The notes beneath the pieces are model-generated. The model was not told the DNA's origin and did not search any database. It worked only from the letters and a program-made list of their open reading frames with translations. The translations under genes were made by a program, and so were the position numbers. From Pseudomonas iridis (GTDB lineage Bacteria > Pseudomonadota > Gammaproteobacteria > Pseudomonadales > Pseudomonadaceae): 64,000 nt of DNA. Below are positions 25,305-34,723 of this stretch, one piece after another. The DNA lies in contig NZ_JACXXO010000023.1 of NCBI RefSeq assembly GCF_017980685.1, forward strand, positions 17,751 through 81,750. Reading direction: 5' to 3'. Numbering within the stretch: position 1 is the first letter of the stretch; every line of letters begins with the position of its first letter.

Positions 25305-27095
25305 ATGCCAACCACCGTCCGCATCGGATGCGCCAGTGCTTTCTGGGGTGACACCTCTACCGCCGCCGCCCAACTGGTGGACGGTGGACGCCTGGATTAT
25401 CTGGTGTTCGATTACCTGGCCGAGATCACGATGTCGATCATGGCCGGCGCGCGCATGAAGGATCCGCAAGGCGGATTCGCCAGCGACTTCATCGAAGTCC
25501 TCACCCCGCTGCTGCCGCAACTGGCCGAGCAGAATATTCGCGTGATCAGTAACGCCGGCGGCGTCAATCCCCAGGCCTGCGCCGCCGCACTGCAAGCCGC
25601 CTGCGATACAGCCGGCATCAAGCTGAAAATCGCCGTGCTGCTGGGCGATGACCTGCAACCGCAATTCAAGCACCTCGCCTCTCAGGGCATTAGCGAAATG
25701 TTCACCGGTGCGCCATTGCCTGCGATGTGCGTCTCGACCAACGCCTACCTCGGCGCGCCCGGCATTGTCGAAGCGTTGCGCCTGGGCGCCGATATCGTTA
25801 TCACCGGGCGCGTGGTCGACAGCGCTGTAGTCAGTGCCGCGTTGGTGCATGAGTTCGGCTGGTCGTGGCACGATTACGACAAACTCGCCCAGGCCGCATT
25901 GGCCGGGCACATCATCGAATGCGGCGCACAGTGCACCGGCGGCAACTTCACCGACTGGCGCGAGGTGCCGGACTACGAGCACATCGGCTTTCCAGTCGTT
26001 GAAGTCAGCGCCGACAGCCAGTTCATCGTCAGCAAGCCCGAGGGCTCCGGCGGGCTGATCACGCCACTGACCGTCGGCGAGCAGATGCTTTACGAAATCG
26101 GCGATCCGCAGGCCTATTTGCTGCCCGATGTAATCTGCGATTTCACTCAGGTCAAACTTCAGCAGCGAGGCAAGAACGCGGTGCAGGTGCATGGTGCCAA
26201 AGGCCTGCCGCCCAGCGACAAATACAAGGTCAGTGCCACGTATCCGGACGGCTTTCGCTGTACCGCCAGTTGCCTGATCGCCGGCATCGATGCGGTGGAC
26301 AAGGCCCGTCGCGTCAGCCAGGCGATCATCGACAAGACGTCGGAAATGTTCAGCCAGCGCGGCTGGGCACCTTACAGCGAAACCCACATAGAATTGCTCG
26401 GCAGCGAAGCCACCTACGGCCCTCACGGGCAGCGCCACGACACCCGCGAAGTGGTGATCAAACTTGCCGTGCGCCATCCGAACAAGCAGGCGCTGATTCT
26501 GTTCTCCCGGGAGATCGCCCAGGCTGCAACCGGCATGGCCCCGGGGCTGACCGGCATCGTTGGCGGACGGCCGACGGTCTATCCGGTCATCCGTCTGTTC
26601 TCGTTCCTGATCGACAAAAGCGCCTGCAACCTGCACATCGACATGACCGGTGAAAATCACCCGTGTGCCCTACCCGCGCTGACCGCACTCGACAGCCAGG
26701 ACTTGCCAATCGCCGAGCAACCACCCAAACCTCAAGGTCGCGCCGACGCCAGCGTCCCGTTGGTGAAACTGGCCGTGGCGCGCTCCGGTGACAAGGGCAA
26801 TCACAGCAATATCGGCGTCATGCCGCGCAAGCCCGAATACCTGCCGTGGATCGCCGAAGCGTTAACGCCGGCGGTGATCGTCGACTGGATGCGCCACGTT
26901 CTGGACCCGATTCACGGCCGGGTCGAACGCTGGTATCTGCCCGGCACCCACAGCCTGAACTTCCTATTGGAAAACGCCCTCGGCGGCGGCGGTGTGGCCA
27001 GTCTGCGCATCGACCCGCAAGGTAAAGCCTTCGCCCAGCAACTATTGGAAATCCAGATCCCGGTGCCACAAAGCATCGCCGAACAGTTCGACTAG
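25305..27095 (+). CDS. atuA: Acyclic terpene utilization protein AtuA
   Basis: A 596-residue protein of the AtuA/DUF1446 family. The N-terminal domain has PTTVRIGCASAFWGDTSTAA and the C-terminal part has the family motif SGDKGNHSNIG (residues ~488-500). The biochemical function of AtuA is not settled; it is required for growth on citronellol/geraniol in P. aeruginosa. The first gene of the operon, controlled by the two operators upstream. Start at the ATG preceded by CGGAG, 18 codons inside the longest frame. Confidence 0.9.
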   Translation: MPTTVRIGCASAFWGDTSTAAAQLVDGGRLDYLVFDYLAEITMSIMAGARMKDPQGGFASDFIEVLTPLLPQLAEQNIRVISNAGGVNPQACAAALQAACDTAGIKLKIAVLLGDDLQPQFKHLASQGISEMFTGAPLPAMCVSTNAYLGAPGIVEALRLGADIVITGRVVDSAVVSAALVHEFGWSWHDYDKLAQAALAGHIIECGAQCTGGNFTDWREVPDYEHIGFPVVEVSADSQFIVSKPEGSGGLITPLTVGEQMLYEIGDPQAYLLPDVICDFTQVKLQQRGKNAVQVHGAKGLPPSDKYKVSATYPDGFRCTASCLIAGIDAVDKARRVSQAIIDKTSEMFSQRGWAPYSETHIELLGSEATYGPHGQRHDTREVVIKLAVRHPNKQALILFSREIAQAATGMAPGLTGIVGGRPTVYPVIRLFSFLIDKSACNLHIDMTGENHPCALPALTALDSQDLPIAEQPPKPQGRADASVPLVKLAVARSGDKGNHSNIGVMPRKPEYLPWIAEALTPAVIVDWMRHVLDPIHGRVERWYLPGTHSLNFLLENALGGGGVASLRIDPQGKAFAQQLLEIQIPVPQSIAEQFD

Positions 27096-27107
27096 AGGGT
27101 GGCTTGC

Positions 27108-27977
27108 ATGGCTTACGCGTCGATTTTCAATGCCGATTTGTTCCGCGGCCAGACCATCATCGTCACCGGCGGCGGCAGCGGCATCGGGCGCTGCACCGCT
27201 CATGAACTGGCAGCGCTCGGCGCCCATGTGCTGCTGGTCGGGCGCAAACCTGAAAAGCTGCAAAAAGTCGCCGCCGAAATTGCCGAGGACGGTGGTTGCG
27301 CGCATTGGCAGGCTTGCGATATTCGCGATGAGGAAGCGGTCAGACAACTGGTCAGCGAATTGATCGCTGAACACGGGCCGATCCATGGATTGGTCAATAA
27401 TGCCGGCGGCCAATACCCCGCGCCGCTGGCTTCGATCAATCAGAAAGGTTTCGAAACCGTACTGCGCACCAACCTGGTCGGCGGTTTTCTGATGGCGCGG
27501 GAAGTGTTCAACCAGTCGATGAGCAAACACGGCGGCAACATCGTCAACATGCTCGCCGACATGTGGGGGGGCATGCCCGGCATGGGCCATTCGGGCGCGG
27601 CGCGTGCGGGCATGGACAATTTCACCAAAACCGCCGCGTTCGAGTGGGGTTACGCCGGGGTGCGGGTCAACGCGGTGGCGCCGGGCTGGATTGCCTCCAG
27701 CGGCATGGACACCTACGAAGGCGCGTTCAAAGCGGTGATCCCGACCCTGCGCGAACATGTGCCGCTCAAGCGCATTGGTACCGAATCGGAAGTCAGCGCG
27801 GCGATCGTGTTTCTGCTCAGTCCGGCGGCGGCGTTCATCAGTGGCAGTACCTTGAAAATCGATGGTGCGGCCAGCCTCGGCAGTCGGGCCTGGCCGTTGC
27901 ACAAGGCGTCTCATAGTGAGTCGTTCAATGGTTTTCACCGGGCCTACCTTCCCGATGTGCTCAAGGACAAGGAGTAA
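27108..27977 (+). CDS. atuB: Short-chain dehydrogenase AtuB
   Basis: A 289-residue SDR oxidoreductase. The Rossmann dinucleotide motif TGGGSGIGR is at residues ~20-28 and NNAGG follows. The usual catalytic Ser-Tyr-x-x-x-Lys positions are altered: the segment reads GMGHSGAARAGMDNFTKT, with Ser/Gly in place of Tyr, as in peroxisomal trans-enoyl-CoA reductase and 2,4-dienoyl-CoA reductase-like SDRs. The enzyme may act on an acyl-CoA rather than an alcohol. The ATG at 27108 follows AGAGGG; a GTG three codons earlier is less likely. In the operon, 12 bp after atuA. Confidence 0.85.
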   Translation: MAYASIFNADLFRGQTIIVTGGGSGIGRCTAHELAALGAHVLLVGRKPEKLQKVAAEIAEDGGCAHWQACDIRDEEAVRQLVSELIAEHGPIHGLVNNAGGQYPAPLASINQKGFETVLRTNLVGGFLMAREVFNQSMSKHGGNIVNMLADMWGGMPGMGHSGAARAGMDNFTKTAAFEWGYAGVRVNAVAPGWIASSGMDTYEGAFKAVIPTLREHVPLKRIGTESEVSAAIVFLLSPAAAFISGSTLKIDGAASLGSRAWPLHKASHSESFNGFHRAYLPDVLKDKE

Positions 27978-27980
27978 GCC

Positions 27981-29597
27981 ATGACGCAGATCCAGTCCCG
28001 ACTCGACCCGCACAGCGAGGCGTTCGCCCGCAACCGTGCGGCGATGCTTACCGCCATCGAGCAAGTGCAGCAACTCGAACAGAACCTGCTGAACAAGGCC
28101 GCCGAAGCCAAGGCGAGATTCGACAAACGCGGGCAATTGCTGCCCCGCGAACGCCTCAATCTGCTGCTCGACCCCGGCGCACCTTTTCTCGAGCTGGCCA
28201 GCCTCGCCGGTTACAAACTGCATGACGACAAGGACGGCAGCGCGGCCGGTGGCGGCTTGATCGCGGGCATCGGTTACGTGTCCGGCATACGCGCAATGGT
28301 CGTCGCCAACAACAGCGCAATCAAGGGCGGCACGATCTCGCCAAGTGGCCTGAAAAAATCTCTGCGCCTGCAACAGATCGCCCAGGAAAACAAACTGCCG
28401 GTCATCACCCTCGCCGAAAGCGGTGGTGCCAACCTCAACTACGCAGCGGAGATTTTCGTCGAGGGTGCGCGCAGCTTTGCCAATCAGGCACGCATGTCAG
28501 CGATGGGTTTGCCGCAGATCACCGTGGTGCATGGCTCGGCTACGGCGGGCGGCGCCTATCAACCGGGTTTGTCGGATTACGTGGTGGTGGTGCGCGGCAA
28601 GGCCAAGCTGTTTCTCGCCGGCCCCCCGCTGCTCAAAGCCGCGACCGGCGAAGTGGCGACCGATGAAGAACTGGGCGGCGCCGAGATGCACGCGCAGGTT
28701 GCCGGCACGGCCGAGTATCTGGCCGAGAACGACGCCGATGGCGTGCGACAAGTGCGCGAGATTCTGCGGATGCTGCCATGGAACGAGCAACTGCCGTGGC
28801 TACCGGAGCCACAATACAAAGAGCCGCTCTACCCTGTCGAGGAATTGCTCGGCTTGATCCCGGACGATCCAAAAAAACCTTACGACGTGCGCGAAATCAT
28901 TGCGCGGATCGCTGACGAATCGAACTTCCTCGAGTTCAAGGGCGAGTTCGACCAGCAAACCATTTGCGGCCAACTGAAAATCCAGGGTCGCGCCTGCGGC
29001 TTCATCGGCAACAACGGCCCGATCACGCCAAAGGGTGCGAGCAAAGCTGCGCAGTTCATTCAACTGTGTGATCAGAGCCAGACGCCGCTGCTGTTCTTCC
29101 ATAACACCACGGGATTCATGGTCGGCACCGAGTCCGAGCAGCAAGGGGTGATCAAACACGGTTCGAAACTGATTCAGGCGGTGGCCAACGCACGGGTGCC
29201 TAAACTGACAATGGTCGTCGGCGGCTCCTACGGTGCCGGCAACTATGCGATGTGTGGGCGCGGCCTCGATCCACGGTTCATTTTCGCCTGGCCCAACAGC
29301 CGCACGGCGGTGATGGGCGGCGCACAGGCTGGCAAGGTGTTGCGCATCGTCACCGAAGCCAAACAGCACAAGGATGGTCTGGTGCCGGACCCGAAAATGC
29401 TCGACATGCTCGAACAGGTCACCGCGCAGAAACTCGACAGCCAGTCCACCGCGCTGTATGGCAGTGCCAACCTGTGGGACGACGGTTTGATCGACCCGCG
29501 CGACACTCGCACCCTGCTCGGGTACTTGCTGGATATTTGCCACGAAGCCGACATTCGCGCACTGCAACCCAACAGCTTCGGCGTCAGCCGCTTCTGA
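27981..29597 (+). CDS. atuC: Geranyl-CoA carboxylase beta subunit (carboxyltransferase) AtuC
   Basis: A 538-residue biotin-dependent carboxyltransferase. Features: KGGTISPSGLKKSLRLQQIA, AESGGANLNYAAEIF, the oxyanion-type glycines in GSATAGGAYQPG, FHNTTGFMVG and GGSYGAGNYAMCG. The last two are the acyl-CoA and biotin pocket motifs of the MCC/GCC beta family. It carries the carboxyl group from biotin on AtuF to the gamma-methyl of geranyl-CoA. It differs from methylcrotonyl-CoA carboxylase mainly in pocket size, so the geranyl assignment comes from the atu context. AAGGAG precedes the start. Confidence 0.9.
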   Translation: MTQIQSRLDPHSEAFARNRAAMLTAIEQVQQLEQNLLNKAAEAKARFDKRGQLLPRERLNLLLDPGAPFLELASLAGYKLHDDKDGSAAGGGLIAGIGYVSGIRAMVVANNSAIKGGTISPSGLKKSLRLQQIAQENKLPVITLAESGGANLNYAAEIFVEGARSFANQARMSAMGLPQITVVHGSATAGGAYQPGLSDYVVVVRGKAKLFLAGPPLLKAATGEVATDEELGGAEMHAQVAGTAEYLAENDADGVRQVREILRMLPWNEQLPWLPEPQYKEPLYPVEELLGLIPDDPKKPYDVREIIARIADESNFLEFKGEFDQQTICGQLKIQGRACGFIGNNGPITPKGASKAAQFIQLCDQSQTPLLFFHNTTGFMVGTESEQQGVIKHGSKLIQAVANARVPKLTMVVGGSYGAGNYAMCGRGLDPRFIFAWPNSRTAVMGGAQAGKVLRIVTEAKQHKDGLVPDPKMLDMLEQVTAQKLDSQSTALYGSANLWDDGLIDPRDTRTLLGYLLDICHEADIRALQPNSFGVSRF

Positions 29598-29627
29598 CGG
29601 CCACGGATCTTACGGAGAACAATAAAA

Positions 29628-30785
29628 ATGATCTTCACACCGGAACACGAAGCACTGCGCCGCACCGTCCGCCAGTTTGTCGAACACGAGATCAACCCGC
29701 ACGTCGATGAATGGGAAAAGGCCGGACGCTTTCCGATCCACGAAATATTCCGCAAGGCCGGCGACCTCGGCCTGCTGGGCATTTCCAAACCGGAAAAATT
29801 CGGCGGCATGGGCCTTGATTACAGCTACTCGATTGTCGCGGCCGAAGAATTCGGCACCATTCACTGCGGCGGTATCCCGATGTCGATTGGTGTACAGACC
29901 GACATGTGCACCCCGGCGCTGGCGCGGTTCGGCTCGGATGAACTGCGCGAAGAGTTCCTTCGCCCGGCGATCACCGGCGAGCAGGTTGGCTGCATCGGCG
30001 TGTCGGAAGTCGGTGCCGGTTCGGACGTTGCCGGGTTGAAAACCACGGCGCGCAAGGACGGTGACGACTACGTGATCAACGGCAGCAAGATGTGGATCAC
30101 CAACTCGCCGAGCGCTGACTTCATCTGCCTGCTGGCCAACACTTCGGACGACAAGCCGCACATCAACAAGTCGCTGATCATGGTGCCGATGACCACGCCG
30201 GGGATCAGCCTCAGCTCGCATCTGGACAAGCTCGGCATGCGCAGCTCGGAAACCGCACAGGTGTTTTTCGACGATGTCCGCGTGCCGCAACGCAACCGCA
30301 TCGGCCACGAAGGCGCCGGCTTCATGATGCAGATGTTGCAGTTTCAGGAAGAACGCCTGTTCGGCGCGGCGAACATGATCAAGGGCCTGGAATATTGCGT
30401 CGACAGCACCATCGAGTATTGCAAGGAACGCAAAACCTTCGGCAATGCGCTGATCGACAATCAGGTCATCCATTTCCGCCTCGCCGAATTGCAGACTGAA
30501 ATCGAATGCCTGCGCGCGCTGGTCTATCAGGCTACCGAGCAATACATTCGCGGTCAGGACGTTACCCGACTGGCATCGATGGCCAAGCTCAAGGCCGGCC
30601 GGCTCGGCCGCGAAGTCAGCGACAGTTGCCTGCAATACTGGGGCGGCATGGGCTTCATGTGGGACAACCCGGTGGCCCGCGCCTATCGCGATGTGCGGCT
30701 GGTATCGATTGGCGGCGGCGCCGACGAAATCATGCTGGGGATCATCTGCAAACTGATGGGCATTCTGCCGGGGAAAAAGAAATGA
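29628..30785 (+). CDS. atuD: Citronellyl-CoA dehydrogenase AtuD
   Basis: A 385-residue acyl-CoA dehydrogenase. The N-terminal helical domain, the middle beta domain (CIGVSEVGAGSDVAGLKT) and the C-terminal FAD/helical domain (CKERKTFGNALIDNQVIHFRLA, then YWGGMGFMWDNPVARAYRDV) are all present. Known AtuD oxidises citronellyl-CoA to geranyl-CoA, the substrate of AtuCF. Its stop overlaps the atuE start by four bases (ATGA). AGGA-type ribosome-binding site upstream (ACGGAG). Confidence 0.9.
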   Translation: MIFTPEHEALRRTVRQFVEHEINPHVDEWEKAGRFPIHEIFRKAGDLGLLGISKPEKFGGMGLDYSYSIVAAEEFGTIHCGGIPMSIGVQTDMCTPALARFGSDELREEFLRPAITGEQVGCIGVSEVGAGSDVAGLKTTARKDGDDYVINGSKMWITNSPSADFICLLANTSDDKPHINKSLIMVPMTTPGISLSSHLDKLGMRSSETAQVFFDDVRVPQRNRIGHEGAGFMMQMLQFQEERLFGAANMIKGLEYCVDSTIEYCKERKTFGNALIDNQVIHFRLAELQTEIECLRALVYQATEQYIRGQDVTRLASMAKLKAGRLGREVSDSCLQYWGGMGFMWDNPVARAYRDVRLVSIGGGADEIMLGIICKLMGILPGKKK

Positions 30786-31579
30786 GTGGCCTGCCCGATT
30801 GCCAGACGCTGCTTTTGGAACTGCATGGCGGAGTGCTGCACATCACCCTCAATCGCCCGGACAGCCGCAATGCGATGAGCCTGCAAATGGTCAGCGAATT
30901 GCGCGCGGTGTTGGCGGCCGTTCGCGATGACCGTGCTGTCCGCGCCTTGGTGCTCAGCGGTAGCGGCGGTCATTTCTGTGCCGGCGGCGACATCAAGGAC
31001 ATGGCCAATGCCCGCGCCGAGGGTGCCGAGGCTTACCGGGATTTGAACCGGGCGTTCGGCGCGCTGCTGGAGGAAGCCCAGCACGCGCCGCAAGTGTTGA
31101 TCTGCGTGCTGCAAGGCGCGGTGATGGGCGGCGGGTTTGGACTGGCCTGTGTCAGCGACGTGGCGATGGCTGATCACAAAGCGCAATTCGGTCTGCCGGA
31201 AACCAGCCTCGGTCTGCTGCCAGCGCAGATCGCGCCGTTTGTGGTGCAACGCATTGGATTGACTGAGACACGCAGACTGGCATTGACCGCTGCGCGTTTC
31301 GATGGTCATCAGGCGCGGCGTTTGGGGGTCGTGCATTTTGTCGAGCAGGATGGGCAAGCATTGGCAGAGCGGCTGGATGAGGTGTTGCAGCATGTCTTGT
31401 GTTGCGCGCCGGAGGCGAATGCCGTCACCAAACAACTTCTGCTGGCCAGTGCCGGGCAACCATCGACTGAGTTGCTGGATGAGGCGGCGCAGTGGTTCAG
31501 CGAAGCGGTGACAGGTGCTGAAGGCATCGAGGGCACCATGGCGTTCATGCAAAAACGCAAACCGGGCTGGGCCACCTAA
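30782..31579 (+). CDS. atuE: Isohexenylglutaconyl-CoA hydratase AtuE
   Basis: A 265-residue crotonase. The family residues are seen in LNRPDSRNAMS, GSGGHFCAGGDIKDM (oxyanion hole) and GAVMGGGFGLACVSD. The active-site glutamate region is FGLPETSLGLLPAQIAPF. The known role is hydration of isohexenylglutaconyl-CoA after carboxylation. The ATGA overlap with atuD shows coupling. The open frame extends far upstream inside atuD, but the ATG at 30782 is the natural start. Confidence 0.9.
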   Translation: MSGLPDCQTLLLELHGGVLHITLNRPDSRNAMSLQMVSELRAVLAAVRDDRAVRALVLSGSGGHFCAGGDIKDMANARAEGAEAYRDLNRAFGALLEEAQHAPQVLICVLQGAVMGGGFGLACVSDVAMADHKAQFGLPETSLGLLPAQIAPFVVQRIGLTETRRLALTAARFDGHQARRLGVVHFVEQDGQALAERLDEVLQHVLCCAPEANAVTKQLLLASAGQPSTELLDEAAQWFSEAVTGAEGIEGTMAFMQKRKPGWAT

Positions 31580-31582
31580 AAG

Positions 31583-31649
31583 CTTCGCGAGCAGGCTCGC
31601 TCCCACAAGGGAAAGCATTCCAAATGTGGGAGAGAACCTGCTCGCGAAG
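31583..31649. repeat. REP-type palindrome (GCGAGCAGGCTCGC family) within the atu operon
   Basis: The arm CTTCGCGAGCAGGCTCGCTC and a diverged inverted copy (TGTGGGAGAGAACCTGCTCG) flank a short loop. Elements of this type are REP/REPIN sequences of P. fluorescens. It sits between atuE and atuF, so the operon mRNA may be processed or partly terminated here. Confidence 0.8.
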
Positions 31650-31688
31650 AGGCCAGCACATACACCGCAACTTTCGAGGGAACAGCCC

Positions 31689-33650
31689 ATGCCCGCCATC
31701 CAGAAGATCCTGATCGCCAACCGCGGTGAAATCGCCTGCCGTATCCAGCGCACCGCACAGGCCCTGGGCTACCGCACCGTCGCCGTCTTCAGCGACGCCG
31801 ACACCGATGCGCTGCACGTACAAATGGCTGATCAAGCCGTGCCGATCGGTCCGCCCCCCGTGCTGCAGTCCTATCTGAACGTACCGGCCATTCTCGACGC
31901 CGCTCGCCGCAGCGGCGCCGATGCGATCCACCCTGGCTATGGTTTTCTCTCGGAAAACGCCGAGTTCGCCCGCGCCTGCGAACAGGCCGGCCTGATTTTC
32001 ATCGGCCCAAGTGCCGACGCCATCGAATTGATGGGCAGCAAACGCTTGTCAAAAATCGCCATGCTCGACGCCGGCGTGCCGTGCATTGCCGGCTATCAAG
32101 GTGCAGCGCAGGACGACGCCACCTTGCTGAGCGAAGCCGAACGCATCGGCTACCCGCTGATGATCAAGGCCAGTGCCGGAGGTGGCGGCCGCGGTATGCG
32201 GTTGGTGCACAACGCTGCGAATTTGCCGGCGCAACTTCGCACGGCACGCTCTGAAGCCCTGAATGCATTTGGCAGCGCCGAATTGATTCTCGAACAAGCG
32301 CTGATCGACCCGCGGCACGTCGAAGTGCAACTGTTTGGCGATCACCACGGCAACCTGATTTATCTCGGCGAACGCGACTGTTCGATCCAGCGTCGCCACC
32401 AAAAAGTCATCGAAGAAGCGCCCTGCCCGGTGATGACCGCCGAGTTGCGCCAAGCCATGGGCGAAGCCGCACTGAAGGCCGGCCGCGCAGTGAATTATGT
32501 CGGCGCCGGCACCGTGGAGTTTTTGCTCGACGCGCGCGGGCAGTTCTACTTCCTTGAGATGAACACCCGCCTGCAGGTCGAGCACCCGGTGACCGAGTTG
32601 ATCACCGGACTCGATCTGGTCGCCTGGCAATTGTCGGTGGCCGAGGGGCGGCCTCTGCCGTTGACGCAAGCGCAAGTCCAACTCAATGGCCATGCCATGG
32701 AAGTGCGGCTTTATGCTGAAGATCCTGCACAAGATTTTCTGCCGCAAACCGGGCGCATCCAAGGATGGGAACCCGCGTTGCAGCACGGCGCGCGGATTGA
32801 CCATGGTTTGCATGAAGGTCAAACGGTCAGCCCGTTCTATGACCCGATGCTCGGCAAACTGATCGCTCACGGTGCCACCCGTGAAGAGGCCCGGCGCAAA
32901 CTGCTGCGCGCGGTGCAGGACACGGTGTTGCTGGGCGTGCAAAGCAATCAGCGCTTGCTCGAAAGTCTGTTGCAACATCCACAATTCATCAGCGGTGAAT
33001 TCAGCACTGGATTCATTCCCCAGCATTTCAGCGATCACCAAAGCCTGCATACACACACGCCGAGTGCCGAAGAACTGGCCATCGCAGCCGTGCTGTTTTA
33101 TCTGGCATCGGCGCAACAACACCGCGCGCCATTAAACGGCTGGCGCAACAACGCCAGCGTGCCGCTGCATTATCGGCTGGGTCTTGATGAACAGAACTGG
33201 ACCGCGCAACTGCTCAGGTGCGCAGGGGATGTGATTGAGGTGCAAATCGCTGAACGCGTCCTCGAACTGAAACTCATCGATCACAGCGCATGCTCGGTGA
33301 CACTTGAAATCGATGGCTTGCGCCAACGCCACGCCTATCGCCTCGATGCCGGGCAACTCTGGCTGTTCACCCATCCCGGCAGTCTGCACCTGGAGGATCG
33401 AACTCACGCGGTGATCGGCAGTCAGACCAGCGTCAGTTCCGGCACCTTGAAGGCGCCGATGGACGGTGCCATTGTCGACGTACTCGTCAGCGAAGGCAGT
33501 GCGGTCAGCAAGGGTCAATTGCTGGTGGTGCTGGAGGCAATGAAAATGGAGCATCCGCTCACGGCCGGCATCGACGGCGTGCTCAAGCGGGTGCAGGTCA
33601 AGGTCGGCGATCAGGTAAAAAATCGTCAGGTTCTGTTGCAGGTCGAGTAG
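31689..33650 (+). CDS. atuF: Geranyl-CoA carboxylase alpha subunit (biotin carboxylase + BCCP) AtuF
   Basis: A 653-residue biotin-dependent subunit. The N-terminal biotin carboxylase domain begins KILIANRGEIACRIQRTAQA, with the ATP-grasp region IKASAGGGGRGMRLVHNAAN and DCSIQRRHQKVIEEAP. The C-terminal biotinyl domain has EAMKMEHP (target Lys near residue 619). It charges biotin with carboxylate for AtuC. The long frame extends 58 codons upstream through the REP element; the ATG at 31689 is the family-like start, close behind a GAGGGA-type site. The usual atuG and atuH are absent downstream. Confidence 0.9.
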   Translation: MPAIQKILIANRGEIACRIQRTAQALGYRTVAVFSDADTDALHVQMADQAVPIGPPPVLQSYLNVPAILDAARRSGADAIHPGYGFLSENAEFARACEQAGLIFIGPSADAIELMGSKRLSKIAMLDAGVPCIAGYQGAAQDDATLLSEAERIGYPLMIKASAGGGGRGMRLVHNAANLPAQLRTARSEALNAFGSAELILEQALIDPRHVEVQLFGDHHGNLIYLGERDCSIQRRHQKVIEEAPCPVMTAELRQAMGEAALKAGRAVNYVGAGTVEFLLDARGQFYFLEMNTRLQVEHPVTELITGLDLVAWQLSVAEGRPLPLTQAQVQLNGHAMEVRLYAEDPAQDFLPQTGRIQGWEPALQHGARIDHGLHEGQTVSPFYDPMLGKLIAHGATREEARRKLLRAVQDTVLLGVQSNQRLLESLLQHPQFISGEFSTGFIPQHFSDHQSLHTHTPSAEELAIAAVLFYLASAQQHRAPLNGWRNNASVPLHYRLGLDEQNWTAQLLRCAGDVIEVQIAERVLELKLIDHSACSVTLEIDGLRQRHAYRLDAGQLWLFTHPGSLHLEDRTHAVIGSQTSVSSGTLKAPMDGAIVDVLVSEGSAVSKGQLLVVLEAMKMEHPLTAGIDGVLKRVQVKVGDQVKNRQVLLQVE

Positions 33651-33720
33651 TCGCCCGAGCGCATCCGCGGGGTTTGACTACGCTCTGAATTATCAGAACG
33701 CGGAAATCAGGAACCCTGCG

Positions 33721-34263
33721 ATGCCACACTGGCTGGTCATTGATCTGGAAGCTACCACCGATGAGGGCGGCTGGCCGGTCACGGAAATGGAAATCATCGA
33801 GATCGGCGCCACGCTGGTCGATCGTGCAGGACGTGAGCAAGATCACTTTCAGCGCTTCGTCAAACCGACACGGCGCCCCTTGTTGACGCCCTTCTGTCGC
33901 CAGCTCACGCACATCACCCAGGCCAATATCGACGCGGCACAAACCTTGAACGAAGTTTGGCCGGCGTTCGAACGCTGGCTTGCTCAGCATCAGTCACGCC
34001 TTGAAGGCTGGGCCAGTTGGGGCGATTACGACCGCAAGCAGTTGTTGCAGGAATGGCAGCGCCTGCAAATCGACAGCGGATTGAGCAAAGTGCCGCACAT
34101 GAACCTCAAGCAACGCTTTGCCAAAGCCCGGCGTCTGGAGCGGCCGCTGGGGCTCAACGGTGCGCTTGCACTCGCTGGCATGCAGTTCAGCGGCCAGCAA
34201 CATCGGGCGTTGGAGGACGCACGCAATACGGCGCGGCTGTTGCCTTTGGTATTGCCACTCTAG
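33721..34263 (+). CDS. DEDD 3'-5' exonuclease, Eri1/KapD-like
   Basis: A 180-residue nuclease domain with the DEDDh metal motifs: DLEATT (residues ~8-13), WASWGDYDRKQL and HRALEDARNTARLL. The ERI-1/KapD subfamily acts on RNA 3' ends or structured RNA. No other domain is fused. Metal ligands are all present, so the enzyme should be active. Confidence 0.82.
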   Translation: MPHWLVIDLEATTDEGGWPVTEMEIIEIGATLVDRAGREQDHFQRFVKPTRRPLLTPFCRQLTHITQANIDAAQTLNEVWPAFERWLAQHQSRLEGWASWGDYDRKQLLQEWQRLQIDSGLSKVPHMNLKQRFAKARRLERPLGLNGALALAGMQFSGQQHRALEDARNTARLLPLVLPL

Positions 34264-34366
34264 GGTCAATTCTCGACTTGCCGGACAGGCGCCGGGCAGG
34301 TGACGGCGTTGAAAGCCTTGTGCATACTGGCCGCCCCACTTTTTAGCCCTTTTCGAGGAATCGCCC

Positions 34367-34651
34367 ATGTTTAAAGTCAACGAGTACTTCGACGGCACCG
34401 TCAAGTCGATCGCCTTTGGCACCGCTGAAGGTCCGGCGACCATCGGCGTCATGGCCCCGGGCGAATACGAATTCGGCACTGCCCAGCGTGAAATCATGCA
34501 CGTGGTATCCGGCGCACTGACGGTCAAACTGCCAGACAGCACCGACTGGGAAACCTTCGCCGCCGGCAGCCAGTTCAACGTACCGGCCAACAGCAAGTTC
34601 CAGCTGAAAGTCGCCGTCGACACGGCTTACCTGTGCGAATACCGCGGCTAA
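34367..34651 (+). CDS. ppnP: Pyrimidine/purine nucleoside phosphorylase PpnP
   Basis: A 94-residue cupin-fold protein of the YaiE/DUF1255 family. Recognisable segments are NEYFDGTVKSIAF, TIGVMAPGEYEFGTAQREIM and the C-terminal CEYRG. PpnP cleaves a broad range of nucleosides by phosphorolysis. The length is full for the family. A terminator follows at 34676. Confidence 0.93.
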   Translation: MFKVNEYFDGTVKSIAFGTAEGPATIGVMAPGEYEFGTAQREIMHVVSGALTVKLPDSTDWETFAAGSQFNVPANSKFQLKVAVDTAYLCEYRG

Positions 34652-34675
34652 ACCGCTGGTTTCGAAGCACCAATG

Positions 34676-34708
34676 AAAATGCCCGTGTCCAAGGACACGG
34701 GCATTTTT
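34676..34708. terminator. Rho-independent terminator after ppnP
   Basis: An AAAATGCCCGTGTCC stem pairs with GGACACGGGCATTTT around a minimal loop and ends in a T-run. It lies between convergent ppnP and the MOSC gene and, being A- and T-flanked, could serve both. Confidence 0.9.
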
Positions 34709-34723
34709 TGTTTCAGTGACGGG

